In this document: positions 1-6,458 of the stretch, one piece after another
Numbering within the stretch: position 1 is the stretch's first letter
Layout of the letters: each line of letters starts with the position of its first letter
Source: Acidobacteriota bacterium
GTDB taxonomy: Bacteria; Acidobacteriota; Blastocatellia; Pyrinomonadales; Pyrinomonadaceae
NCBI GenBank assembly: GCA_003222835.1
Contig: QHXE01000001.1
Location: forward strand, 1 to 6,458
DNA length: 6,458 nt
Direction: 5' to 3'
Translations under genes and position numbers: made by a program
Notes under the pieces: model-generated
Database searches by the model: none
What the model saw: only the letters and a program-made list of their open reading frames with translations
What the model was told of the DNA's origin: nothing

Positions 1-1653
1 GCAATAGCGATCTGTGCATCCATTGAAGGCAATTGTGTTCCCAGCGCCCATGAGGGTTCCGCCCACAATGTTGTTGTTTGCTCCGCCGCTGATCTCTACA
101 CCGTTAGAATCATTGCCAACCGCACCGACTCCATTGACATCGGTGCCGATGAAATTGCCCTGCACGACATTGTTCGTGGCGTTGGCGCCGCTGATAAGAA
201 CACCGCTGTCATTTCCCGAAATGATATTTCGCGCAGCCGCAGTCGTCCCGCCGATGATGTTGCTAGCGGAGCCTATGATGCTTACGCCTGTCTGACCTTC
301 ATCTCCATATACGGCTACTGCGGCCGTTCCGTCAGCGTTCGTGCCGATAAAGTTACCAAGTACTTGACTGCCACTTCCGCCGGAGATAAGGATGCCACTG
401 CCGAGAGGAAACTGTTCTGGCCTTGGTCTGTCGGGAAGAATGACGCCGTTGCCTGAAATTACATTACGTGATCCTGGTTCGGTGCCGCCTACCGTGACGG
501 ATCCTGCCGAGATTCTTACGCCGTTAACGTGGTTGCCGTGGGTGGAGATACCATCGGCATCGAGGCCAATGAAGTTGCCGGCGATCGAAGTTGCACCGCC
601 GCCGGATACCGACACGCCCGAGTCGAGATTGCCCGTAATTACGTTGCGTGCGCCCGTCGCCGTCCCGCCGATCGTAGTGCTCTGGGCGCCCGTCAGTACC
701 TCGATGCCGTTGGAATTCCCAATTAGGTTGTCGCAGCCAATTGCACCGCAAGCATACTTAACGGTTCCAGTAGCATCCGTGCCAATGAAATTTCCCTGAA
801 CGAAATTGTTTGTCGCGCCGGCGTCTAGAATTCTGACTCCCGCCTCGGCATTTCCCGAGATTAGATTTCGCGCGCCAATGGTTGTTCCGCCGATTATGTT
901 ATTGCCAGCGCCGCGGATCACTACTCCGGACGCGTTGCTGACTTTAATGGTGCCGGCAGAGTTGATGCCGATGAAATTGCCTTGAATTGTTGCGTTGCCA
1001 ACAAAAACATCGATGCCGTTGCCCTTGTTTCCCGAGATCACATTTCCAGCGCCACTGGTGGTGCCGCCGACCGTTATGCCGCTAGCGTTGATGCGAATGC
1101 CACCCGCGCCGTTCGCACTGGCGGCAGTGCCCGTTGCATTTGTGCCAATGTAGCAACCCTGGACCGAACTGTTGCCGATTGAATCGAAATTAATCCCGTA
1201 GCCGGAGAAGCGATTTATGATCAGGCCTTTGATGAATGCGTTTGGGGCGTTGACACTCAATCCGTTTACTCCCGCGCCAGCGCTTCCCCCATTGAGCTCT
1301 ATTAGCGGCACGCCCGCGAAGCCTGTTTGAGAAGTCCCATCAATGGTGACAGCCTTCGTAATGCTAAATCCGTTGGTTGCGTTAATTGTATGAACGCCTG
1401 AGCCTGGAATATTGAAGCTAATCGTGTCGCCGGCATTCGCAGCATTGATCGCTTCGCGCAGAGTGCAATCGGCTGCATTACAGACGCCGTCGTTATGATC
1501 GTCAGCGGTGTTAACAGTGAAGGTGGCGGCGAGGGCAGTAGGCTCAATTGCTTTGCGGATGCTATCCGGCAGAATATGCCACCACGCAAAACCAGCGGCG
1601 AGCAGGAGCGTAGCCCAAATCGTGGTCGTTATTCGGGAGCGATTCTGGTACAT
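1..1653 (-). CDS. Gene A: exported CSLREA / parallel β-helix repeat protein (3' end beyond window)
   Basis: The frame is open from an ATG at 1653-1651 to the window edge (551 codons, no stop), so only the N-terminal half is seen. It starts with a basic stretch (MYQNRSR), a hydrophobic segment (about residues 12-27) and an A-L-A site near residue 42, which fits a long Sec-type signal peptide. A CSLREA-like motif (CTLREAINAAN, from residue 63) follows. From about residue 87 to the edge there are right-handed β-helix repeats built from 'GNFIGT', 'IGGT' and 'N(V/I)ISGN' modules about 60 residues apart. It aligns with gene B from its first codon, with long identical blocks between residues 43 and 107. 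Compared with B it has an 11-residue insertion (299-309, with C302 and C307) and a second CxxxxC at 546-551 at the very edge. By homology the missing part should carry Ig-like, Calx-beta and DUF4214-type regions; this is inference. The start is supported by AAAGGAG five bases upstream. Function is unknown; a surface structural or adhesive role is likely, and no catalytic residues are recognisable. Confidence 0.9.
   Translation of the reverse strand, partial: MYQNRSRITTTIWATLLLAAGFAWWHILPDSIRKAIEPTALAATFTVNTADDHNDGVCNAADCTLREAINAANAGDTISFNIPGSGVHTINATNGFSITKAVTIDGTSQTGFAGVPLIELNGGSAGAGVNGLSVNAPNAFIKGLIINRFSGYGINFDSIGNSSVQGCYIGTNATGTAASANGAGGIRINASGITVGGTTSGAGNVISGNKGNGIDVFVGNATIQGNFIGINSAGTIKVSNASGVVIRGAGNNIIGGTTIGARNLISGNAEAGVRILDAGATNNFVQGNFIGTDATGTVKYACGAIGCDNLIGNSNGIEVLTGAQSTTIGGTATGARNVITGNLDSGVSVSGGGATSIAGNFIGLDADGISTHGNHVNGVRISAGSVTVGGTEPGSRNVISGNGVILPDRPRPEQFPLGSGILISGGSGSQVLGNFIGTNADGTAAVAVYGDEGQTGVSIIGSASNIIGGTTAAARNIISGNDSGVLISGANATNNVVQGNFIGTDVNGVGAVGNDSNGVEISGGANNNIVGGTLMGAGNTIAFNGCTDRYC
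19..1077 (-). repeat. Gene A internal β-helix coding repeats (about 180-bp period)
   Basis: The translated region (residues about 193-545) repeats the order 'IGGT..GARN.ISGN - GVxIxGxGAT - NNxVQGNFIGT - GVxI' with roughly 60 residues per cycle, about three β-helix rungs each. The DNA is degenerate between cycles, so the repetition is clearer in protein than in nucleotides. The 'GNFIGT(D/N)' and 'IGGT' turns mark successive stacked coils of a parallel β-helix. Confidence 0.8.
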
Positions 1654-1658
1654 ACTTA

Positions 1659-1665
1659 CTCCTTT
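1659..1665 (-). promoter_or_regulatory. Ribosome binding site of gene A (AAAGGAG)
   Basis: On the minus strand AAAGGAG lies five bases (TAAGT) before the ATG at 1653-1651, a strong Shine-Dalgarno match at normal spacing. It fixes the start of gene A. The equivalent position in front of gene B reads CGGACTAGAAAG, a weaker match, although the rest of the two gaps is similar. This suggests that the two copies are translated with different efficiency. Confidence 0.75.
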
Positions 1666-1678
1666 GGCCCAAGTCAGC

Positions 1679-1700
1679 ACCGCCTGCGGTAGCAGGCGGT
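1679..1700 (-). other. Perfect intergenic hairpin between genes B and A
   Basis: ACCGCCTGC and GCAGGCGGT form a perfect 9-bp GC-rich stem around a 4-base loop. It begins seven bases after the TGA of gene B and ends 25 bases before the ATG of gene A. No run of T follows on the minus strand (the next bases are GCTGACTTGG), so it is not a standard intrinsic terminator. More likely roles are protection of the upstream transcript's 3' end or modulation of read-through into gene A. A degenerate version sits at the same place in the C-B gap. Confidence 0.6.
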
Positions 1701-1707
1701 TGATCTC

Positions 1708-4700
1708 TCATGGCCCAAATCTTTGTCGGTATTCGGTTGACGAAATGAACGCCTTGACCATCTCGGACTTTTGAAAGTCGCCGTTGAATTGATTCAGCTT
1801 AGTCAACCAAAAGTCGTAACCTGAGTAACTACCATTATCAGGAGGATCGTTCAGGTTGCGACGCAGGTAACCGAAGTATTCCATTAGCACGAACGCGCGG
1901 TTGAATTCCTGCTGAATGAGAATCGTATTCTCGACGACGTCGCGTAACGCACGCGCGCGCGCGGCCACGTCGCTGGTATTCGTCGCTCCACCAAACTCGG
2001 CGATGGCGGCATTGCGATCGGCGTCCGACGGCGTAACTCTGGCCTTCGCGAACAATTGATCTACAAACTGCATAGGCGCGATTGCCGTTGAATACGAACT
2101 TAAAAACCGCGTGCGTTGCACAAAATCCAAAGTATAAGCCCGCCTATTATTCTCAAGCACCGTTTCCCAGCCGCTCTGGCCTACAATTACGCCGTCTCCA
2201 ATTTCTTGAGTGTCAAACAGAAACTCATTCAAACGCACTGAGGGCACCTGTATTAGATGGAACGGCGGCCCGCCAAGGTCGGAAAAGACACTGTTGTCGC
2301 CAAAAGCCGTTTTATAAATGCGCTCGACAAAATAGCCAGTTTGCTGGAATTCGATGGACAGGGAAAAGGCGGCCGAGACATTCATCCGCCGCAGCGCAAA
2401 GCACGCTTGATCAACACCGCAGGAAGTAATCTGATTAGTCCAAAAGTCGAAGCCGCTTTGGTCCGGCTCACGATTCAGGAAATCCAGGTAGTGCGCGCGC
2501 ACAAAGACCGCCGGTACGTCTATGAGGTTCGGTCCATTCGCAAGATCGTTGTCCGCGATCGTTACGGTCGCCACTGATGGCGCGCCCAGCGTCGCGCCAG
2601 CCGAATTCGTCAGACTGACGGTGAAAGTCTCTGGGCCTTCCGCGTATGAATCATCACCTACCAAAATTGACACTGTTTTGGAAGTTTCGCCGGGCGCGAA
2701 CTTCACAAGCGCCAGCCTCGTTTCATAATCGCAAACTGAGGAGGCAAAACCGAACCCACGATCACAACCGAAATTTAAGCCGCCATTGCTGGTCGCGAGG
2801 CTGACACTGGCTGAATCGCTGGTATCGGTGGTGCGCGTGATGGTTACGTCGACATGACCACCTTCTGCCACGGTGTAGGCCGCAGCACTTAGTTGAATTG
2901 TGCGGAAGAGGCCTACAACCGTAGTGCAGGCCGAGAACTCCGACGTGTTGTAGGCCGGATCTGTAGCCGTCGCCGTGATGACTGGCCCGGTTATCGCTCC
3001 ATTCGGAGCAGTGAATATGAAACTCGCATTGCAAGAGGCATCGGTGGTTATGTTCGTGAAGCCCAGATAGGTTTGGCCTTCGCCACTGGCGGAAGAGTCG
3101 CAAGCGGAATTAACAAAAAACTCAATTCTGATTGGGGTGTTCGGCGAGCTGTTCAATCTGCCCTGAATTGTCGTCGTCGTGGAATCTGAGGTCGCGGAGA
3201 CGATCACCGGAGAGTTTTGCAGCGTGTTCGAGCCAGAGTCTCGGTCACATTCATCATTTGGCGTGACTCCCAAAGGAAAGAGATCCACTCCCAAGCGGCC
3301 GTTTGAGAAAATGGAATTGCCAAGAATGGCATTGCCAAATCCGCTCACCGGCAAGGCGTTGGCAGCAACCAAGACGCCTTCTTCACCGTTGAATGCAATT
3401 GTATTCCCGGAGCCTGGCGTAGTTCCGCCGATGACATTCCGGCTGGCATCATTGAAAAGACCAAGAGCATATCGAGTATTTGAAAGAGCTTGGGCGCCGC
3501 TCAGATCAGTACCAATGTAATTACCTTCGATTACATTGTTGGTTGCGCGGGTGCCGATAAACATGCCAACAAAATTGCCCGAAATGACATTCCGCGCAGC
3601 GGGCGTCGTTCCGCCGATGATGATGTTATAAGCGGTCCCCTCGATCACTACACCTGTGGACTGATATCCGCCTCCATGCATCCCGTCCGCACTCGGTCCG
3701 ATAAAGTTACCAATGACTTCGGTGCCGCTGCCGCCAGAAATCCAGACGCCGCCCTCTCCGTAAAAGAATTCTGGCCTCGGCTTCTCGATTTCTGAAACAC
3801 CATTCCCAGAGATAATGTTACGCGAGCCGGGCTCAGTGCCTCCGATCTTTGCCGACCCGGAACTAATCCCTATTCCGACAACATTGGGAATGCTGTCTGT
3901 TGCGGCGGCATTCTGGCCAATCAGATTACCGAGTATCGAGATTGCGCTGCCGCCAAGCACGACCACTCCCGCGCTGTAATTTCCTGAAATCACATTGCCC
4001 GCGCCAATGGACGTGCCGCCGATCGTCGCGTACTCAGCAGTGATTTGCACGCCGTCTACATTGCCGATCGCGTTGCTTCCCGTAACATCCGTCCCGATAA
4101 AATTTCCCTGCACTACGTTATTGGTCGCGCCCACGTTTAGGATTTCAACACCGACACTCGTATTTCCAGAAATGATGTTCCGCACGGCGGCGGTTGTTCC
4201 GCCGATCATGTTATTAGCAGCACCGCTGATCACTACGCCGGACGCGTTGCTGACTTTAGTGGTGCCGGCAGAGTTGGTGCCGATGAAATTACCTTGGATT
4301 GTCGCGTTGCCAACAAAGACGTCGATGCCATTGCCTTTGTTTCCCGAGATTAGATTTCCAGCGCCGCTGGTGATACCGCCGATAGTTATGTTGGGAGCGT
4401 TGATGCGAATGCCACCCGCGCCGTTCGCACTGGCAGCAGTGCCGGTGGCGTTGGTGCCAAGGTAGCAACTCTGGACAGAGTCGTTGCCAAGCGAATCGAA
4501 GCTGATCGCGTAGGCGGGGAAACGATTTATGATGAAACCCCTGATAATCACGTTCGGGGCGCTAACAGCGAATCCGTTTACCCCGGCGCCAACGCCTGCT
4601 CCATTTATCTCTATTAGCGGTGCCCCGGCGTAGCCTGGCTGAGTAGAGCCATCGATGGTGACAGCTTTCGTAATGCTGAATCCGTTGGTTGCGTTAATTG

Positions 4701-4962
4701 TGTGAACGCCTGCGCCCGGGATATTAAAGCTAATCGTATCGCCCGCATTGGCAGCATTGATCGCTTCGCGCAAAGTGCAATCGGCTGCATTACAGACGCC
4801 GTCGTTATGATCGTCGGCGGTGTTAACGGTGAAAGTTGCGGCGTGCGCGGTCGGCAGGACTTGGTTCCGCAGACTTTCTGGCAGGATACGCCACAAACCG
4901 AAAGAGGCGGCCAGCGCGAGCGTCGCCCAAATTGTGGTCGTTCGGGAGCGATGTTTGTACAT
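1708..4962 (-). CDS. Gene B: exported multidomain protein, CSLREA + β-helix + Ig-like + Calx-beta + DUF4214-type tail
   Basis: This is the only complete copy (1084 residues, ATG start, TGA stop). Order of parts: basic N-terminus and hydrophobic stretch with a probable A-H-A cleavage site at 39-41 (long Sec-type signal peptide); CSLREA-like CTLREAINAAN at 62-72; parallel β-helix with NosD-like repeats at about 86-560; an Ig-like segment at about 583-682 ending 'NTSEFSAC'; Calx-beta at about 686-806 with the acidic AEG (699-701), DDSYAEG (770-776) and DND (804-806) motifs typical of its calcium sites; and a DUF4214-type region at about 818-1084, with '[10 protein letters not shown]' at 825-834 and a second similar unit at 1029-1059. 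Cysteines C848 and C854 are kept in gene C (CxxDQxC) and may form a disulfide. The protein should be secreted or surface-bound; the role (adhesion, matrix, glycan contact) is inferred from fold only. The Shine-Dalgarno sequence is weak (GGA eight bases upstream). Confidence 0.95.
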   Translation of the reverse strand: MYKHRSRTTTIWATLALAASFGLWRILPESLRNQVLPTAHAATFTVNTADDHNDGVCNAADCTLREAINAANAGDTISFNIPGAGVHTINATNGFSITKAVTIDGSTQPGYAGAPLIEINGAGVGAGVNGFAVSAPNVIIRGFIINRFPAYAISFDSLGNDSVQSCYLGTNATGTAASANGAGGIRINAPNITIGGITSGAGNLISGNKGNGIDVFVGNATIQGNFIGTNSAGTTKVSNASGVVISGAANNMIGGTTAAVRNIISGNTSVGVEILNVGATNNVVQGNFIGTDVTGSNAIGNVDGVQITAEYATIGGTSIGAGNVISGNYSAGVVVLGGSAISILGNLIGQNAAATDSIPNVVGIGISSGSAKIGGTEPGSRNIISGNGVSEIEKPRPEFFYGEGGVWISGGSGTEVIGNFIGPSADGMHGGGYQSTGVVIEGTAYNIIIGGTTPAARNVISGNFVGMFIGTRATNNVIEGNYIGTDLSGAQALSNTRYALGLFNDASRNVIGGTTPGSGNTIAFNGEEGVLVAANALPVSGFGNAILGNSIFSNGRLGVDLFPLGVTPNDECDRDSGSNTLQNSPVIVSATSDSTTTTIQGRLNSSPNTPIRIEFFVNSACDSSASGEGQTYLGFTNITTDASCNASFIFTAPNGAITGPVITATATDPAYNTSEFSACTTVVGLFRTIQLSAAAYTVAEGGHVDVTITRTTDTSDSASVSLATSNGGLNFGCDRGFGFASSVCDYETRLALVKFAPGETSKTVSILVGDDSYAEGPETFTVSLTNSAGATLGAPSVATVTIADNDLANGPNLIDVPAVFVRAHYLDFLNREPDQSGFDFWTNQITSCGVDQACFALRRMNVSAAFSLSIEFQQTGYFVERIYKTAFGDNSVFSDLGGPPFHLIQVPSVRLNEFLFDTQEIGDGVIVGQSGWETVLENNRRAYTLDFVQRTRFLSSYSTAIAPMQFVDQLFAKARVTPSDADRNAAIAEFGGATNTSDVAARARALRDVVENTILIQQEFNRAFVLMEYFGYLRRNLNDPPDNGSYSGYDFWLTKLNQFNGDFQKSEMVKAFISSTEYRQRFGP
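1711..2511 (-). other. DUF4214-type C-terminal region of gene B
   Basis: Residues about 818-1084 hold two helical units with the family signature Y-x-D/G-[FY]-L-x-R...G-x-[DE]-F-W (825-842 and 1029-1052), separated by the 'AYTLDFVQR' and 'ARARALRDV' segments. The extreme C-terminus 'EYRQRFGP' is identical in gene C. DUF4214 (PF13946) is common at the C-terminus of large secreted bacterial proteins and its function is not established. The conservation here fits a shared sorting, anchoring or assembly role, which is inference. Confidence 0.75.
2545..2907 (-). other. Calx-beta domain of gene B
   Basis: Residues about 686-806 show the usual Calx-beta order: 'YTVAEG' strand, 'VDVTITR', '[14 protein letters not shown]', 'DDSYAEGPETFTVSL' and a closing 'ATVTIADND'. 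The acidic residues E700, D770, D771, E775 and D804/D806 are those expected around calcium. Calcium binding may stiffen the stalk between the β-helix and the C-terminal region. The paired cysteines C733 and C744 are shared with gene C (as NCD and RCD) and probably link a loop of this domain. Confidence 0.85.
3388..4386 (-). repeat. Gene B internal β-helix coding repeats (about 180-bp period)
   Basis: 'GN(F/L/Y)IG' recurs at residues 224, 286, 345, 418 and 480, and 'IGGT'-type turns at about 194, 253, 314, 373, 449 and 511. The period is therefore close to 60 residues, with one longer cycle (345 to 418) carrying the proline-rich loop 'EKPRPEFFYGEGG'. The regular stacking of N, G and I/V positions is characteristic of parallel β-helix coils. 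Confidence 0.8.
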
Positions 4963-4990
4963 CTTTCTAGTCCGTTCGGCCCAAGGTCAG

Positions 4991-5015
4991 AACCCCCCTG
5001 CGGCAGCGGGCGGTT
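4991..5015 (-). other. Imperfect intergenic hairpin between genes C and B
   Basis: AACCGCCCGC and GCAGGGGGGTT can pair around TGCC with one G-G mismatch and one bulged A. The element sits seven bases after the TGA of gene C, the same place as the perfect hairpin after gene B. No U-tract follows. It looks like a decayed version of the B-A hairpin, or a homologue kept only loosely. Confidence 0.45.
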
Positions 5016-5022
5016 TGATCTC

Positions 5023-6458
5023 TCATGGCCCGAATCTCTGCCGATACTCCGCCGAGGAAATGAACGCCTTGACCATCTCGGCTTTCTGATAGTCGCCGTT
5101 GAATTGAAATAGCTTTTGCTGCCAGAAGTAATAGCCCGCGTAATTAGAATCAGGATAATCGTCTGGATGGCGGCGCAGATATCCAAAGTACTGCATGAGC
5201 AACAACGCCCGATTGAATTCCCGCTGAACCAGAAGTGGATTCTCGGCCACGTCGCGCAGCGCCCGAGCGCGCGCGGCTATGTCGCTCGTGTCTTTCGCAC
5301 CGCCAAATTCAGCCATGACGGCATCGCCACCTATGGTTGAGGGGACAATATATGGCAAAGCATACACGAACAGCCATTTCTCAAACTCCTGGGGCGTCAT
5401 TGTGGTTGGATAAAGACTTGAGAACCGCGGGCGCTGCACAAAGTCCAGCATGTATGCGCGCTTGTTGTTCTCCAGTACCGTCTCCCAGCCTTCCTGTCCT
5501 ACTACTACGCCGGCTCCCACTTGATTAAGATCGACCAGAAACTCGTTCATGCGCTCGACGGGCGTTGATACTCCAACCTCACCCGACGGCGTCTGGAAAT
5601 AGTGGGAACTCGATCCCAAAACCGTATAAGCTCGCTCTACAAAGTAACCGATCTGCTGAAATTCAACGGACAGAAAGAACGCAGATGAAACGCTGACCCT
5701 TCGCTGTTCAAGACACGTCTGATCGGAACCGCACGCCAGAATCTGATTAGTCCAGAATTCCAACCCCGCCGCGTCGGGTTCGCGATTAAGAAAATCCAAA
5801 TATTGCATGCGGACAAAGAACGCCGGGTCGTTTATGGGGTTAGGCCCATTGCCGAGATCGTTGTCGATGATCGTAACGGTCGCCTCGGCCGGCGCGCCGA
5901 TCGTAGAGCCAACTGCATTAGTGAGCTTGACAGTGAAACTCTCCTGGCCTTCCGCATATGAATCATCAATGATGAATATAGGGATGGTTTTGGCAGTCTC
6001 GCCTGGCGCAAACTTCACAGTCGCGAATCTGCCTTCGTAATCGCAGCGCGAGGAGGCCACCCCGTTCATGACATCGCAATTTTGCTTGCCGGCTGCATCG
6101 ATGGTGGCGAAGCTAACGCTCGCTGCCGTGCTGGTATTACCGCTGCGTGCGATGGTTATGTCGACATGTTTGTCGCCTTCCGCAACCGTGTACGATGCCG
6201 CGCTGAGTTGAGTGGTCGAAACTGTGCCAGTGGGAGTCACACAAGCCGAAAGCTCGGAGGTGTTTCCGTTTGAATCAGTTGCCGTCGCGGTAATTAGTGG
6301 CCCTGTAATCGCGGCGTTCGGCGCCGAGAAACTGAAACTGGCGTTGCACGAGGCGTCAGTCGTTGCATTCGTGAAGCCGAGGAAAGTCTGGCCCTCGCCG
6401 TTGCTTGAAGGATCGCAAGCCGCGTTTGCGAAAAACTCAATTCTGAATTGGGTGCTCG
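5023..6458 (-). CDS. Gene C: C-terminal part of a third paralogue (5' end beyond window)
   Basis: The frame enters from the right edge (first full codon at 6456-6454) and runs 477 codons to a TGA at 5025-5023. A GTG at 6240 is internal and not a start, because upstream codons continue the homology with gene B (its residue 608 onward). Visible residues 1-73 are the end of the Ig-like segment ('[12 protein letters not shown]', 'NTSELSAC'). Residues about 79-200 are Calx-beta with VAEG, DDSYAEG and DND. Residues about 213-477 are the DUF4214-type region with '[10 protein letters not shown]' and a closing 'EYRQRFGP'. The piece has the same length as the matching part of gene B (477 residues) with small compensating indels, for example the loops '[14 protein letters not shown]' and '[11 protein letters not shown]'. 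By homology the missing part should hold a signal peptide and β-helix. It is the most upstream gene seen and probably shares a transcript with B and A. Confidence 0.9.
   Translation of the reverse strand, partial: STQFRIEFFANAACDPSSNGEGQTFLGFTNATTDASCNASFSFSAPNAAITGPLITATATDSNGNTSELSACVTPTGTVSTTQLSAASYTVAEGDKHVDITIARSGNTSTAASVSFATIDAAGKQNCDVMNGVASSRCDYEGRFATVKFAPGETAKTIPIFIIDDSYAEGQESFTVKLTNAVGSTIGAPAEATVTIIDNDLGNGPNPINDPAFFVRMQYLDFLNREPDAAGLEFWTNQILACGSDQTCLEQRRVSVSSAFFLSVEFQQIGYFVERAYTVLGSSSHYFQTPSGEVGVSTPVERMNEFLVDLNQVGAGVVVGQEGWETVLENNKRAYMLDFVQRPRFSSLYPTTMTPQEFEKWLFVYALPYIVPSTIGGDAVMAEFGGAKDTSDIAARARALRDVAENPLLVQREFNRALLLMQYFGYLRRHPDDYPDSNYAGYYFWQQKLFQFNGDYQKAEMVKAFISSAEYRQRFGP

Larger units (their letters stand above)
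1654..4962 (-). repeat. One full unit of a tandem gene duplication (about 3.3 kb)
   Basis: The start of gene B and the start of gene A are 3309 bp apart. The sequence around each start is recognisably the same: preceding gene end ([11 protein letters not shown]), GATCAA, GC-rich inverted repeat, CTGAC, TTGGGCC, start codon, and a signal peptide with 'TTTIWATL' or 'TTTIWATLLL'. The unit is therefore a whole gene plus its gap, and gene C is the next copy upstream. Similarity is patchy along the unit, so the duplication is not recent throughout. Confidence 0.85.

Noticed and set aside
392..799. Open plus-strand frame of 135 codons (also 14-295 and 3995-4465), rich in P, V, A and T
   Set aside because: These are antisense shadows of the β-helix repeats. 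The repeated G, N, I and T codons leave few stops on the other strand, while the minus-strand frames show clear family homology.
1679..1700. Hairpin as a rho-independent terminator of gene B
   Set aside because: The stem is good, but no T-rich run follows on the minus strand and a same-strand homologous gene starts 25 bases later.
2762..3103. Minus-strand frame of 113 codons inside gene B, rich in R and H
   Set aside because: It is a shifted-frame shadow of the Ig-like and Calx-beta coding region, with no recognisable motif.
3388..4386. Repeated short motifs as a possible CRISPR array
   Set aside because: The repeats are degenerate, in frame and about 180 bp apart, and encode β-helix coils. 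No identical short repeats with unique spacers are present.
4614..5186. Minus-strand frame of 190 codons spanning the end of gene C and the start of gene B
   Set aside because: It is a shifted frame across two real genes. It resembles another shifted frame at 1302-1589 only because the underlying DNA is duplicated; it has no signal, domain or ribosome binding site of its own.
5023..6240. GTG at 6240 as the start of a 405-residue gene
   Set aside because: The frame is open upstream to the window edge and continues to match gene B from its residue 608, so this GTG is an internal valine codon.

Overview
The window is filled by three tandem, same-strand (minus) copies of one gene family that encodes very large exported repeat proteins. 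The parallel β-helix of 'GNFIGT / IGGT / ISGN' repeats, the CSLREA-type entry motif, the Calx-beta domain and the C-terminal DUF4214-type region with an 'EYRQRFGP' ending form an architecture I associate with soil Acidobacteriota (Blastocatellia/Pyrinomonadales-like genomes). That assignment rests on remembered family resemblance and is moderate to low in confidence. No RNA gene, mobile element, CRISPR array or housekeeping gene is visible to anchor the taxonomy.

Layout in transcription order, right to left. Positions 6458-5023 hold the C-terminal 477 codons of gene C, whose 5' end lies beyond the window. After a 60-bp gap comes gene B (4962-1708), the only complete copy: 1084 residues with signal peptide, β-helix, Ig-like segment, Calx-beta and DUF4214-type tail. 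After a 54-bp gap comes gene A (1653-1), the N-terminal 551 codons of a third copy that is open at the left edge. Gene A has no stop codon inside the window. Start-to-start spacing of B and A is 3309 bp, and both gaps have recognisably the same sequence, so the locus is a tandem duplication with a period of about 3.3 kb. No stretch longer than 60 bp lacks a gene.

The short gaps, common orientation and absence of a U-tract terminator suggest co-transcription, with any main promoter upstream of gene C and outside the window. Each gap carries a GC-rich inverted repeat just after the stop codon: perfect between B and A, imperfect between C and B. Gene A has a strong Shine-Dalgarno sequence and gene B a weak one. 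The products probably act outside the cytoplasm as structural, adhesive or glycan-interacting surface proteins. No catalytic site is recognisable, so the function is inferred from fold only.

The most notable points are the tandem array itself, the patchy divergence between copies A and B (nearly identical blocks next to diverged ones, suggestive of recombination between copies), a short cysteine-bearing insertion unique to copy A, and the conserved hairpin-bearing gaps.
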